Positions 12,042 to 22,230 of a stretch of DNA of 47,558 nt are shown here, piece by piece. Numbering within the stretch: the stretch's first letter is position 1; every line of letters begins with the position of its first letter. The stretch spans positions 1 through 47,558 of the forward strand of contig AZLU01000283.1 in NCBI GenBank assembly GCA_002224055.1, in the 5' to 3' direction. The notes under the pieces were generated by a model. That model did not search any database, had not been told where the DNA came from, and was given only the letters and a program-made list of their open reading frames with translations. Origin of the DNA: Pezizomycotina sp. ARF18 (Eukaryota; Ascomycota). The position numbers and the translations under genes were made by a program.

Positions 12042-12591
12042 GACAACTGTATAGAGAATAGTAGCTAAAGAGATGGGTCTGCTGCACGTAAAGGGTTTCG
12101 CTTTGATGAGGCTCGATGGAGACTATAGGGAAGAGGCGGAAAGAGTTGATGGTTGGCAGCGGCGTGGTAGACGATGACGGGGGATTTTGCAGGTGTGTAC
12201 TTTATTATTATTATTAGCGCCATAACGATACAATACCTACTTCATAAAAAAAAAAAAAAAAAAAAAACCTGCGGTCACGAGAAAACTCCTTGGCAATTTT
12301 TTCTTTTCTTTTTCCCCTTTTTTTAGACTTGGAGATTTTTCTTTCCTTTCTCTTTTCTTTTTTTTTTTTTTTATATAGATATAAAAAAAGAAAGAGAGTC
12401 GCACAGAAACGGCAATCCTTCCTCATTACTTGACCTCAAAAACTTCGCGCGGCCGATCTCGTATCGCTCTCTGAGGTATAGATATACTTATAAGTACTTT
12501 CACTCTCAACGAGAAAGAATCTTTTTTTATTTATTCTTATATTACTACTATTTTATTTATTATTATTCTCATCATCATCCTCCAATAAGAT
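12042..12591. promoter_or_regulatory. Divergent intergenic region between VPS68 and SNRNP27
   Basis: Separates two genes transcribed away from each other, so it should contain both promoters. It includes a run of 22 A at 12246-12267, T-rich runs at about 12300-12372 and ATT repeats just before the plus-strand start. No conserved frame was found. Confidence 0.5.
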
Positions 12592-13664
12592 ATGGAAAGG
12601 GGCTCTCGAAGAGGCCGCGAACAGGAGGTCGAGGAAGGCCCGCGATTGGGATAGAAACAGGGGCTGGGAAAGAGATCGAGATAGGGATAGGGATAGAGAC
12701 AGAGATCGTGATAGGGAGAGTGCTCCGGAAGGTAATCGGGAAGCCGAACAATGATCGTGAACGATTTTGGTAGTCATACGAACTGGAGGTAGGATTCACG
12801 ATCGTTCTTACCTTCCTCCTCATATTTCTTCCCGGAAACAAAGCCCTCAAGATCTCCATACGAGAGAGGAACTATAATCGGGGGGACCAGAGCGCGGAGG
12901 TCGAGGACCGGCAGTGGTGTGTGCCAACAAATCCCCAATATCTCCTATTCTTTAATACCGTGTGATATGCGCATACGCGGTTTTTGAATTCGCGTTATTT
13001 ACTGACAATTTACATTCAATACAGATTTTAGGCCACGGAGAGGTGAGCCCGAGGATCATCACTACGAAAATCGAGACGGGGACGCCATGGAGATTAAGTA
13101 CGACATGAAATGCGAACCGCTACCTTCCAGCTCACGTTCGCGTTCAGGACGACAACGGGATAGCAACAGATCCAGGCGCACGCGCGGCGGTATAACCTCC
13201 CCAATCCCTGATTTAATTCTGTTGATCATGCTTGCTCACTACAACCATGCTTGAAATAGATGATCCAGATACAGGTCATTCACCAGGTAGGGGCCGAAGA
13301 AACGTCGATACTGAAAATGGCGATGCGGTTATGCTTGGCGATGAAGAAATAATGCCGCGGGGCCGACGACGGCGACGAAGAGGCGCAAATGCAAGCAATG
13401 AGGGCTTCGGGGATTCGGCACCACCAAAGGCAAGCCGTACAAGGCAATAACGCTGGAGGTGTCAAAGTCGAGAAGAAGGCGGCAGTATCGCCAGTATATG
13501 TAAGCTAAAAACCCATTCCTTTTTGGGAAAGAAAAAAGAGTAAAATGGACAGGACAAGAGCGTTGGGGTGAATCGATTCCTATAGCAGCGTTTAACCTTC
13601 TTATTATAGGAACCGGGTTGGGGGGTTCAACCGAGCCTTGTCTCTACTACGGCGTGCTACGTAG
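12592..13664 (+). CDS. U4/U6.U5 tri-snRNP 27K protein (SNRNP27 family)
   Basis: SNRNP27 orthologues are RS-domain proteins of the tri-snRNP with a conserved C-terminal block. The start at 12592 gives MERGSRRGREQEVEEGPRLG; shifting frame gives an RD dipeptide run (about 12650-12715). After an intron (about 12755-13024) come the RPRRGEPEDHHYENRDGDAM stretch and an SRSRSGRQRDSNRSRRTRGG stretch. The last long exon reads ENGDAVMLGDEEIM then, across slips, MMGFGGFGTTKGK, VQGNNAGGVKVEKKA and RQYRQYM. A GT-AG intron 13500-13609 splits the Met codon, and NRVGGFNRALSLL follows, ending at TAG 13662-13664. The pattern MGF.GF.TTKGK..V.GN, then YRQYMNR.GGFNR, is diagnostic of the family. The RD/RS region is low complexity, so its exact length is uncertain. 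Confidence 0.86.
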
Positions 13665-13742
13665 TAGACAAGTTTATTCCACGAGTCGCGAATCGCATCC
13701 ATTATTATGGCAATTACTCTTGACTCTCTCCGTGCTACGGTA

Positions 13743-13744
<2 letters not shown>

Positions 13745-13775
<31 letters not shown>

Positions 13776-14116
13776 CCAGCTTATTTGTGTCTTGTCTATC
13801 TATCTTTCTTTTTTTTTCCTTTTGATATTCTGCATCCCTCAGGCCCTGTAGGTTTTTTCCATCGAGCGCTCGGGTATATTTTTGATTTGATTTATTTTCT
13901 TAGTTAGTTTGTTTTTTTTATTGAACTTGTTATTGTGTTGTTCTTGTTCTTATTCTATACTTCGTTGGGGATCGGCTTGAGGTCTAAAATTATTACTGCA
14001 CTAGCGACCAAAATTAGAATAATCTCTATACATATGCATGATCCATCTATTAGATTATTTATTATTTATTGGAAGTCTAGAGCGCCTAGAAGATACCATG
14101 ATCAAATTAATGTGTA
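13745..14116. repeat. Tandem duplicated unit, copy 1
   Basis: Begins with a run of 29 T (13745-13773), then AGCCAGCTTATTTG, continues through CATCCCTCAGGCCCTGTA and CATCGAGCGCTCGGGTATA, and ends at ATTAATGTGTA (14116). Every block recurs in the same order in copy 2; the differences are mostly single-base gains or losses. No coding potential in either copy. Confidence 0.93.
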
Positions 14117-14462
14117 TTTTTTTTTTTTTTTTTTTTTAGCAGCTTATTTTGTCTTGTCTATCTATCTTTCTTTTTTCCTTTTGATATTCTGCATCCCTCA
14201 GGCCCTGTATTTTCCATCGAGCGCTCGGGTATATTTTTGATTGATTTATTTATCTTAGTTAGTTTGTTTTTTTTATTGAACTTGTTATGCTTGTTCTTGT
14301 TCTTATTCTATACTTGGCGTTGGATCGGCTTGAGGTCTAAAATTATTACTGCATCTAGCGACCAAATTAGATATATCCTTATATGCATGATCCATCTATT
14401 AGATTATTTATTATTTATTGGAGTCTAGACGCCTAGAAGATACCATGATAAATTAATGTGTA
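14117..14462. repeat. Tandem duplicated unit, copy 2
   Basis: Follows copy 1 without a gap. It starts with T-run then AGCAGCTTATTTTG and carries the same landmark blocks (CATCCCTCAGGCCCTGTA, GAGCGCTCGGGTATATTTTT, GATCCATCTATTAGATTATT) before ending at AATTAATGTGTA. It is about 25 bases shorter than copy 1, the shortfall being spread over many small deletions, including 2 bases within AGTCTAGA-CGCCTAGAAG. Confidence 0.93.
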
Positions 14463-14988
14463 AATTTTTCCTTGTTTCTTCCCTCTCTCTTCCCTTCGCT
14501 ATATCTCCTTCCTTCCCATATTTTCTTCTTTCTCCCCTTTTCTTTCTTACATTAATATATATATATATATATATATTTCCGTGTTTCTATCTTACGCAAG
14601 GTCATATGAATTAAGTATGAGTTAATTGAACTTGTACCCCTTAGGAGTTTGCGTGCATACATATGCAGGTTAAACATCTAGCTAAATACTAGAAATTCCT
14701 TCTTGGTCTAGGACCACAATAAAAGCACCAACTAACTATATCCATTATAATATTATATAATTCTCGCACCCCTCTGCAAGGTACGCACGTACGCATGGTC
14801 ATATATATATATGTATATTATCAAGAATTACTTCACCAATAAATATAACAAGGAAATACTGGAGATCCTTGTAAGGTGGCAATCTAATTTTCTTTTCCCC
14901 TTTTTTCCTTTCATCTCTTTCCTCTCGTAGTATTTCCTTATCTGTGACTACACTATGGTTCAGTTCTCTCTAGAATACTCCATGAAAT

Positions 14989-16545
14989 ATGGCCGAAGTT
15001 TCACTGAGCACCTGTCACGTTTGATAGCGCATTGGCAGCTCAGCTACCCCAGACTTGACATCTGACGCGACTGGCTGCAGCTCGGCACAGCTTGCTACTA
15101 CTTCACGAAGATCCAACATCGCCGCCAACGGCAGGGAGGTTGGCTGATAACTTGCCGACATCTCCCATTGGATTACATTGAGTCCGATGCCTTATCAAAC
15201 GGCGACACCGTTGCCGCAGCTGCTCTCGGAGAATACGATGAATGGCTGCCACTATTTAGAATACGAAGAGCAGCGAAGCTGCACGGCCGACGGAAAACAA
15301 ATCACAATTCTCCGAGGTACCCAACGCCAGAAGTGACAGACCTCACGCAATACGAAGAAGACGACGGAAAATGTGGACAGGCTCGATATAAGGTCAGCTC
15401 AAGAGGTGGTGGCGACCGGGTCTCGTCCTGAAGTTAGATGTCCGGTTCTCTTCTTACTTTTACCTTGGCCTTAGAAGGAGTAAAATGCCTATATTTCTCC
15501 TAGTTAACAGCGATGCGTCGTTCTTCTTTTCTTTCCTTCCTATATCGTTTTACGTGTTATCATATTTAGAAAAAACGCGGCATTGCCAAACGCGCTAGCG
15601 TTCACCATTAGCGCAGTTTTCCAGAATTGATATCTTAGTAAATTGCTCCAACAAGGTATGCACAAACACCCGAATCTACCCTTCAACATGGATAGCACAC
15701 TTTTGTGATTGACTTATTGATTTTCCTGCCGCTAATTGATTATTTAACCTCCCATTTTTGGTGTGATTCCCCAGCATTTGCGGTACCTCGAAGAATCCTC
15801 GATTGGCATGCTCGAGCTCAACTCGATATCCTACTTTTGGCAGTCAATATTATTAAGACCGTCCTTGTGAAATGCGAAGACATGCTCTGGCCACATAATA
15901 ACATCACGGGTCTAAGTATGGACATAAAATCCACCCCATGAGATCCGCACCTAACTTGTGGCGACTTGTAGAAGATTTTATACCCTAGTGATTTTATCCC
16001 TTTGCTTTGTTTCATTTTGGATCTTGCTGGCGATGCTAACATGTTATGGGTGTGCTGCGTTTTTCCGAGATTTTTTAAAAGGCTATGGCGTTTGAGATAG
16101 CCCCATTTAATATCAAGCTGACAAATGTTCAACCCTCTTTAACTACGTACCTCTTGACGCACCCGTTGCATCTTCCTCCTCCTCATCCGGCATACACTCC
16201 AATATTTCTCCGGCGCAAGCAAATACGTAATCTCTTAAGTTTGCGGTATTATCGGGGCATGAACCAGCACAATCAAGCTTTTCTGGCGTGTCCTCAGGCC
16301 CATCGGATCGCTCCCAAGCTAGTTTTTTGCTGAATTTCCAGAAGTTTTCGCGCAGCCAACCCAGCCTGTTCCGATCCTGCTAGGTCTGGTTGCAGAAACT
16401 GCCAGAATGGTTATAGCCGTGGCAGGAAAAGACAACCCCGAGCCGGATAATCGTAGGCAGTAGTGGAGAGGAAGGAGAGGAAGATGGCGTTGAAAGCGTC
16501 AAGGAGAGGATGAAGATGGTAAGCGAGGAGCTCGAGGAATTCTAG
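14989..16545 (+). CDS. Short-chain dehydrogenase/reductase (SDR), heavily frame-broken
   Basis: An NAD(P)-dependent oxidoreductase of unknown substrate, recognised from scattered blocks. FSRIDILVNCSNK (about 15620-15660) matches the SDR motif GRIDILVNNAG; a donor GTATGC follows and an acceptor CAG at about 15774. Then LDILLLAVNIIKTVLVK (about 15821-15871) and, in a neighbouring frame, SGHIIT followed by ITGLS, the SDR beta-5 strand. FEIAPFNIKLTNVQP (16090-16135) corresponds to the SDR block E.APFNIKVT.V.P. The C-terminus reads KDNPEP, RIIVGSS and ESVKERMKMVSEELEEF, ending at TAG 16543-16545. The N-terminal part (ATGCSSA near 15071, NGDTVAAAAL near 15200) looks like the Rossmann TGCSSG and beta-2 segments, but the start at 14989 is a guess. 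The catalytic YxxxK segment (around 16040-16080) is not cleanly readable, so an inactive copy cannot be excluded. Confidence 0.6.
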
Positions 16546-17928
16546 AGTGCGGGTTAAGTGTAGATGTAACTTCTATTGATCCTACGAACACACATGATTG
16601 ATATTTCTGTCGGGGAGCCCCAAAGCATTCGTTTGCAAGGTATTCCGACTTAACTTGAAAAAAAATTGGTATGCTAATAAACAATCCGGGGGGAGATTTA
16701 CTTATATAAGATCTCAGAAGACATTTTGACCTGCTAAAAGAAGAAGCAGACATATTATATTATTATATGTACATGTTTATTATTATGGTACCCACTGAGA
16801 GGCGAACCAACGAAGGTGAACAGAGTCTATTCCGGAGGTTAAAAGTACCTCATCCATATTGAGGCATTCTTGCTGATGATTTTGGAGCCGACTTGACATA
16901 TAATACATTGAAAACTAAATACGAATTGAATGGTGGGTTCATAAAGCAGTCGTTCCTCACGCCAGAGGAGTTATCAAGCTGTAAATTGTGAACTTATTAG
17001 TCCTTTTTTTGTTTTCTTTTATACTGACTCCTACGTCGATGGTTTTTGCGTAAAAAATCGAATAGTTAAACAAATCAATAAATGAGTAAGAGAAAAGAAA
17101 AGGCTTCAGCTTACCGAATGAGCGCTGGTTTCGGTTCACTTCTTGTATAGCCCATGTACAAAACAAATGGTAGAAATCCACTGCAACGTGACCAGAGAAG
17201 GTAGTTGTCAGCGACGAAGCACCCTTCCGTTCGTTTTTTTTTTTTTTTTTTTTGGTTTTGGGGGGCTTGCGGATGTATCTGCAAGTGGACCAGTACTCAC
17301 TAGTGAATGGCGACTCTAGATATGTCGATGATGCGGGAAATCCTTTCCTTTAAACCGCAATTACAAACGTAAGTGGACGAGCTTTATAAATGGCGTCTCA
17401 GACTCTCTCGTTTCTTCTGTATTGCCAGTGCCTCACCTTGGCCTCCTCTGAAAGCTGCATTTCTTTTCTCTTTTTTCCGGTAGCGGTAATTCGTGATTAG
17501 ATTGTGCGGCGTTTGGTATTTCTGGAAGGGGAATCCAACGATATATTCGCGGACGGCTTTGAGGTTGGGTTGTTAGATTTTGCTTGAGCAATTGAGCGTA
17601 GTAGTGTCTTTGGGTTTTAATTAACGAAGTAGAACAAATGCGTAAAGGAAAAAAAAAAAAAAAACTCAAGTGCCGATCCTAAAAATTAAGTGAAAGGTCC
17701 GACTTTAAGCGAGTTTTTTTTTTTTTTTTTTTTTTTTTTTGGAAGGGCGCCTAAAGCTTTCTCGTACCTTTTGCTTTTTTCATTTCCCCTTTCAAACAAG
17801 CCCACTTCATTCCTTGCTGCCTCTCTATCAATGTCGACAATATAAGCGATTTAGGGAGTCATCTGTTTTGCTGCTTAATATATATCTATATTCTTCAAAT
17901 TCTCATCAATATTAAGCCTTTAGACAAG
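16546..17928. other. Spacer with possible gene remnant; poly(T) tracts
   Basis: Contains one peptide-like segment described separately (16786-16985). The rest shows no recognisable protein. It holds T runs at about 17236-17253 and 17714-17740, an A run at about 17649-17664, and pyrimidine-rich sequence before the MMM1 start, which is probably its leader. Confidence 0.5.
16786..16985 (+). pseudogene. Possible AAA-ATPase C-terminal fragment
   Basis: The plus strand reads LFRRLKVPHPY, a stop, then after a shift LADDFGADLTYNTLKTKYEL followed by NGGFIKQSFLTPEEL. The shape (short loop, LADD..., then a helix ending YELNGGFIK) resembles the sensor-2 region of AAA proteins, which often read LAKKYELSGGFIKNAVL. 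No Walker A or Walker B motif was found upstream, so this is either an eroded fragment, one exon of a gene I cannot assemble, or chance. Confidence 0.22.
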
Positions 17929-19258
17929 ATGTCGACCATACAAGGTAAGTAAGTAACCTATAATGAAATTTCTTTTCCGGCCGGAAGCGTAAGATTGTCG
18001 TTTATTGTTCCAGATAACTCAGTGTACTGGCTGACATCGTTGGATCGCTTTTCTCTCCGAGTCTTTTTCTATTTCTTCTTTCTTTTTCTGAGTATTAGTG
18101 CTAGTAGTAGTAGTAGTAGTAGCTGGGGCTTCATGCAGGGCTTCCTCGTGGCCAACTTAGCGTGATTGTGATGATATGCGCCTTCATCAAATATTTCATA
18201 TTCGGTGACTCCAGCGCACCGGCTTCTGACTTAGTTTCCGAGCGCCAAAAGAAGCTGAAGAAGTTGCGGAAAAGAGATCATCTGTGCTTCGCAACCCTCC
18301 ACCCTTACGACGGCCACCATACTTTCGAAAACGTACTACAATGTTCATTCGCACCAGCCCGAGTCCCTCGACTGGTTCAACGTCTTGATTGCTCAAACAA
18401 TCGCTCAGTTTCGCGACGATGCAAGGACTGATGACGCTATGCTCATCAGCCTAGACAAGGTACTCAACGGGCCGCAGAAGCCAGATTTTCTCGACACTAT
18501 TAAAGTTACGGAAGTCAGCCTTGGTGAAGATTTCCCGATCTTTAGTAATTGCAGGATATCGCCGAGCGCGGATGAGCCCGGGAAGCTACAGGCAAGGATG
18601 GACATCGACCTGTCCGACGTCATCACTCTTGGTGTGGAGACAAGCTGCAACTTAACTATCCTAAACCTCTAGTAGCAGTTCTCCCGTCGCTCTGGCAGTT
18701 TCGGTTGTTCGGTTTTCCGGGACTGTTAGTGGCACCTCATCCAAATTACCTTATCTCCTAACCCCCCACCCCCCTTTTTCTTTTTTTTCTTCCCCTTTTT
18801 TTTTCCTCCTCTGTTCTCCAAATTGTTCTCTCCTCTTCCCCTCTTTGTTCTCGCAATGCCGTATCACGGTATTTCTTCTATAAAACTTAATATAATATCT
18901 AACCCTCTTTGTTTATTTTCTTCTTTCTTCTCCCCCGTAGCTTTCGATATCTTTCATTCCTTCCCAGGAGAATGCTTCCAATTCCACAACCCTCACATTC
19001 TCTCTATTAGATGATTACCGACTCGATCTTTCAATACGGTCCCTTGTTGGCTCGCGTTCCCGCCTACAGGATGTCCCGAAGATCGCAAAGCTCATTGAGT
19101 CTCGTATCCATTCTTGGATAGACGAGAGGTGTGTCGAGCCGAAGTTCCAGCAAATTGTTTTACCCAGCCTATGGCCTCGGAAGAGGACGACGAGGGAACA
19201 CGGTGGAAATGATCCGGAGGATACATCGGCAATCTTTGACGACAGGAAGAGGGTGTAG
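17929..19258 (+). CDS. MMM1: Maintenance of mitochondrial morphology protein 1 (ERMES subunit)
   Basis: MMM1 is the ER-anchored, lipid-carrying SMP-domain subunit of ERMES, the ER-mitochondria tether with Mdm12, Mdm34 and Mdm10. Exon 1 (17929-17944) encodes MSTIQ; donor GTAAGT at 17945, acceptor CAG to 18013. Exon 2 runs through a (AGT)n serine run and [13 protein letters not shown], then after a one-base slip [17 protein letters not shown], the single membrane anchor (about 18160-18205). The SMP domain follows: [56 protein letters not shown] and [19 protein letters not shown] (to about 18645). A low-complexity stretch or intron spans about 18740-18960. The C-terminus reads [40 protein letters not shown] and [20 protein letters not shown], ending TAG 19256-19258. 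All landmarks and their order match the family. Confidence 0.95.
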
Positions 19259-19918
19259 CCGTCTCGGCTTATATCGGCATTCCAGATCTTTTCTAGATTC
19301 CTTGCATGGAAACATTTTGAACTTGTGCATCTTGCAATAACCATAACCTCTAATGGATAGTAATGTTATTACCATATATTCATTGATCTGGCACGATATT
19401 GATTCCTGCGACATTAAAACTGCTCCCAACTGAAAGATTCTGTTTTGTATTGTTACCGATTTCGTTCCCGAAGGAAATACTAAACTATGTCAAAAAGCTC
19501 CCCTCCTATTCTGCGTGTACGTCTGGCCGTACGTATAAGGCTTTGGAGGAAATAAGACACAGTGTTTCTCTGAAGAGCGCGAGCAAGTGACGAGTTCAGC
19601 ACTTTGACGGTATGCAAAATATCAATATATACCTTAGAGTCGTAGTAATTTACATTACAATTTGTAGTATTATCAACCCATATGAACGGTAGAATATGGC
19701 TTCGATGATGTCAATTGAACCATCTTCTACTCGATTTTCCGTTATTATTATTATTTATTGTTATTATTATTATTTTTTTTTTTTTGAAGAACGAATGAGG
19801 TATAAAGTGCCGGACAATAAAGTTTTTTCTATACGATCCTCCAAATTACTATTATGAGTGATAATGAGTTGTGCTTCTTTTTCTTACCAGCCAAATTCTA
19901 GAAATCCCGGATATTGAT
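19259..19918. other. Convergent spacer between MMM1 and ERG3
   Basis: Three-prime UTR sequence for two converging genes, with ATT repeats at about 19742-19784. The short open frame at 19399-19590 resembles nothing I know and has no splice or start context. Confidence 0.5.
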
Positions 19919-21281
19919 TCAGTTTGTCTTTTTCGAGACATTGGCGGCCTCATACTCGCGATACTTGTCGTCGCCTTCGATTTCCTTTACAATCCTCTCC
20001 ATCTCCTCCCGCTGTCGGTTCCATTCTTCCTTCCCCATCTTGGTTTCCTTATAAAGAGCTCGATGTTTGGCTTACGGTAAGATCCGCCAAGGCGGTCCCA
20101 TAAAGTCGTGAACTGCCCATAATTGTAATTGAAGTACAAGTGGTGCATAGTGTGACAGGCTGCGCCATTAACAATTGGGGAGTTTGCCATGTATTCGCCA
20201 TCGTCTACAATACGACCCAAAGGAGGGAGAAATTAGTAATTGTTGGCAATATTTTGGGGTGAACTCGGTTTTCACAGAATGCAAAAAAGAGCGCGATACT
20301 TACGGATCAGGACAGTCCATATATTGATGAACGAAAAGAGAACAACGTAAGAAAACTTGTGAAGCGGAAGATGAAAGGGAAAAAGTGGTAAGGGAGACTT
20401 TGGCTCCAGCCATCTACGGGTGGAACGCGTGGCTTGCAAAGGGGGTCGGCATGATCCACTTGTGGTGAGGCTTGTGGAGCGGCGGTAAAGAATTGGATGA
20501 TGGAGACCGCGATGGATGCAATATATCAAGGCATCTGTGAAAACGATGAAGAGTGGGAACTGGAAAATGAGGTAGAACATCCCATAGTCGTCCACGTTCT
20601 CGTACAGCTTCGAATATCCCCGCACCTCTATGAGAAAAAAGGGAGCCGTTAGGAGGGCCATAAAGGGCATTGATGACATTGCCTGTCCAATCTCTTGACG
20701 TATCTGATTCTTAAGGAATTTGGGGTGGTTGAAAGTGGCTTTGTCGAAAACAAAGATGTAGGAAAGGGTCCCGAAATATAATATAAAATAAGTCCAAACG
20801 CCCTAAAATACAAGCATCGCGGTTAGTTACTTGATAATGGCAAGACTCCTGAGTAGCAAATACCTTTGTGGTTTTCTGACAATTGCGCAATCTCGAATCT
20901 TCCGCATACACGGTTTCATTTACTCCTTCATAGTTTTTCTTTTTCGTCTATCAAATGAAAAGCGGAAGAAACATACCAACAATCATCCAGAGCGAAAAAA
21001 TTGACGATATATATTATCTCTGTGAATAGCGGAGAGAGCAGCGTATTTGCTCGGCTCTACACCGAGAAAATCTTCCACCATGATGGTTACCGGCGACCGA
21101 GGGGGAATAGAGGCGGATAATTGCGGAAGCGATGATCCGTTGACAAAGGAAGCAGCCGCCGGTAGTACTTGGAGGTTAAGCTTTTCAAGCTGTGCTAGGA
21201 TGCCGCTGCCATCTCGTGGGAAAGATTCGCATAGAAGCGATCCAAAGCGATTGTGTCGCAAACAGATAGCACAATATCCAT
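19919..21281 (-). CDS. ERG3: Delta(7)-sterol C5(6)-desaturase
   Basis: ER-membrane di-iron enzyme that introduces the C5 double bond late in ergosterol synthesis. The minus strand from ATG 21281 reads [18 protein letters not shown], typical of Pezizomycotina ERG3, then [13 protein letters not shown] and DNIYRQFF. After an intron come [16 protein letters not shown] and [20 protein letters not shown], then [20 protein letters not shown]. The three histidine boxes are present: HRGLH (in [14 protein letters not shown], about 20540-20510), HKPHH (reached by a slip near 20480) and HTMHH (about 20145-20130, in [20 protein letters not shown]). An intron near 20300-20215 precedes the third box. The tail reads [27 protein letters not shown] and ends at TGA 19919-19921. 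Frame slips occur near 20470, 20430 and 20040. Confidence 0.95.
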
Positions 21282-22230
21282 GGTTGGATTGTTTCCGCAG
21301 CTACCAGAGTTTTCTTACTCTTACTCCGACACTGGTGTATGTACGTCTGTGAATTTGTCCCCTATCCTTAATAATAATGATATAATTCAAAATTAGCAGT
21401 TCATTTGGCTATCTTTGATGTAAAGAACCATGGGTTAAATAGAATTGCGATTAGATTCGATAAACAGCAATAATTAGATTATACTGACAAACAATGTTGG
21501 AAGAATATATACCAACTGCTATCTGCTAAGAAGCTTCCGATTGCGGGAATTGAAATGCTTGTGTAGCTAGTTGCGAGTACCTCTAACACAGAAACAGCAA
21601 ACAGTACTTACTTTTTGATTCTCTGCTCACGCACGGGCATCAATTCGCTAAATTTTATGCTTGAAAGGGGGACGAGGGGGGAAGAGGGGGAAAGAAAAGA
21701 GCGTGTTTGTGTTGAGAAATAGGGAAACGAAAAGAGGGAGAGATAGAGAAGAGGAATGAAAGGGGAGGAGAATATGGATGGGCATTTGAGAGTAGAGATG
21801 TCAAAAGCAGATTCAAAGTTATTTAATAGGAAAAGAGAAGCAGCTTAAATTTGAGCAGAGCTCGGCGATTTCGGATTCCGCGGAACCGACGAGTTATTTA
21901 ACGGGACCCAGAGAGAAAGGAAAAGGACTGGCGTGATGGCCTGGCCCACCGAAAAAAAAAAAAGGATAAAAAAGGATAAAAAAGCAAGTAGTTTAATTTA
22001 ATTAATTAATCAAGCAATCAAATTAAATAACTAAATCCGATCATTACACTTCAATTCCTCCTGCTTCTGGTGGATCTCTTAAAGAGTGATTTAGAAGTTA
22101 TCATTTCGCTATTTAATGTCATGTCACTTCTCCCTTTTTCCCCATTCATCTGGAGAACAAAAACTTCAGTAGATTTTTGTGATTATGCCTAGCTAAAGTT
22201 TTTGAGAAGAAACGCTACCGCTGCTATAGA
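21282..22230. other. Spacer upstream of ERG3
   Basis: Should carry the ERG3 promoter. It is purine-rich on the plus strand between about 21665 and 21770, has an A run near 21953-21963 with two copies of AAAAAAGGATAA, and an ATTA repeat near 22000. No conserved frame was seen. Confidence 0.5.

Larger units (their letters stand above)
13665..14988. other. Gene-free spacer with duplicated unit
   Basis: No conserved protein is visible. The first 720 bases are dominated by a tandem pair of about 350-370 bp units described separately. After 14463 the sequence is T/C-rich (14463-14550), has an AT repeat at about 14553-14576, and should contain the promoter of the dehydrogenase gene. Confidence 0.6.
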
